This document shows, piece by piece, positions 6,229-6,649 of a DNA stretch of 6,649 bases. Source of the DNA: an uncultured cyanobacterium (lineage in GTDB: Bacteria > Cyanobacteriota > Cyanobacteriia > CACIAM-69d); assembly GCA_937894105.1 (NCBI GenBank), contig CALCTI010000263.1:1-6649 (forward strand), in the 5' to 3' direction. Both the position numbers and the translations under genes were made by a program. The notes under the pieces are model-generated. The model had not been told where the DNA came from. It worked only from the letters and a program-made list of their open reading frames with translations, and made no database searches. Positions within the stretch are counted from its first letter, which is position 1. Every line of letters starts with the position of its first letter.

Positions 6229-6649
6229 CTAATAAACACTCACAAGCTGACACGGCACAAAACGATGGGCACCTCTAGCAATGACGCGATCGCCCGGCTG
6301 AATCGTCCCGCGCACAAACAGGCGATCGCCCCCGTCATGCAACACTTCCACGTCTCGGCGAACCACCTCAAATCCAGACCCAGCCCCACTGCCCAGCCCA
6401 TACACCGACCACAACCCCCGTTCCCGAGGCACCAACGCCGTCGCCGGAACCCAAAAACCGCTTTCCGCCTGAGACTCCTTAACGGTTAACCGCGCCGTCT
6501 GGCCAATGCGTAAACTTTGGGATGCCGCCAACTGCAACACCACCGTCACCGTTCGACTTTCCTCTTCAAGCATCGGCAACACCGTGGTCACCACCGCCGA
6601 GAGCGATCGCCCGTTCACCCTCAAAGTTTGGCGCGTCCCCACACCCAGC
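6229..6649 (-). CDS. RND efflux periplasmic adaptor subunit (HlyD/AcrA-like), C-terminal part
   Basis: The frame is open to the right edge of the window and ends at TAG (6231-6229), so about 139 C-terminal residues are visible and the N-terminus is outside. The sequence fits the beta-barrel and membrane-proximal end of membrane-fusion proteins. LRIGQTARLTV resembles the conserved strand before the barrel end; FWVPATALVPRERGLWSVYGL is the typical VPxxAL...G...V element of the membrane-proximal domain; and LFVRGTIQPGDRVIARGAHRFVPCQLV is the usual C-terminal block, with Cys where a Gly is common (PGQ). A Gly-rich loop (GLGSGAGSGFE) precedes the last strands. The adaptor would bridge the permease encoded just downstream to an outer-membrane channel. 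The GTG at 6642 is merely the first possible start inside the window and not the real one. Substrate is unknown. Confidence 0.9.
   Translation of the reverse strand, partial: LGVGTRQTLRVNGRSLSAVVTTVLPMLEEESRTVTVVLQLAASQSLRIGQTARLTVKESQAESGFWVPATALVPRERGLWSVYGLGSGAGSGFEVVRRDVEVLHDGGDRLFVRGTIQPGDRVIARGAHRFVPCQLVSVY

Larger units (their letters stand above)
153..6610. repeat. HIP1 palindromes GCGATCGC (23 sites)
   Basis: Exact sites begin at 153, 1225, 1249, 1508, 1654, 2015, 2242, 2693, 3135, 3141, 3534, 3744, 3918, 4052, 4355, 4871, 5383, 5438, 5608, 5883, 6286, 6322 and 6603. Those at 3135 and 3141 overlap, forming GCGATCGCGATCGC and encoding repeated Ile-Ala in TM12 of the permease. This density is far above chance and is the strongest evidence for a cyanobacterial host. 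The longest gap is 161-1224. Confidence 0.95.

Overview
The window looks like cyanobacterial chromosome. The palindrome GCGATCGC (HIP1, the repeat typical of many cyanobacterial genomes) occurs 23 times in 6.65 kb, inside and across genes. The window also carries an Uma2-family nuclease gene, a family strongly expanded in cyanobacteria, and a small membrane protein that resembles cyanobacterial conserved hypotheticals. Genus cannot be fixed from the sequence alone. No rRNA, tRNA, CRISPR array or intact insertion sequence is visible.

Layout. (1) Positions 1-253, minus strand: the N-terminal 84 codons of an acidic protein that runs off the left edge; no function recognised. (2) Positions 254-924: a 671-base gene-free, AT-rich stretch without HIP1 sites, holding several inverted repeats and a short motif repeated near 2415. 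(3) Positions 925-2299, plus strand: a two-gene unit made of a four-helix membrane protein with a cytoplasmic coiled-coil tail and, 12 bases later, an Uma2 (DUF820, PD-(D/E)XK) nuclease gene broken by one extra base near position 2025. (4) Positions 2300-2427: the gap between convergent genes, with a candidate terminator for the minus-strand gene. (5) Positions 2428-6649, minus strand: read in transcription order, the C-terminal part of an RND periplasmic adaptor (truncated by the right edge), a complete 1032-residue RND efflux permease, and a small P-loop ATPase/kinase-like protein.

How they work together. The adaptor and permease are the inner-membrane and periplasmic halves of a tripartite efflux pump that would use a TolC-type outer-membrane channel; none is encoded here. 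The P-loop protein follows the permease by a short gap and may be co-transcribed, but nothing in its sequence ties it to export. The membrane protein and Uma2 gene look co-transcribed, but their joint role is unknown.

I did not find a convincing new system. The points most worth a second look are the precisely locatable Uma2 frameshift, the altered proton-relay residues of the RND permease (Asp-Asn in TM4, Asn-Asp in TM10 instead of Asp-Asp and Lys), the hairpin between adaptor and permease, a 13-base dyad between permease and ATPase, a 12-base tandem duplication that copies the ATPase start codon, and the HIP1-free intergenic stretch.
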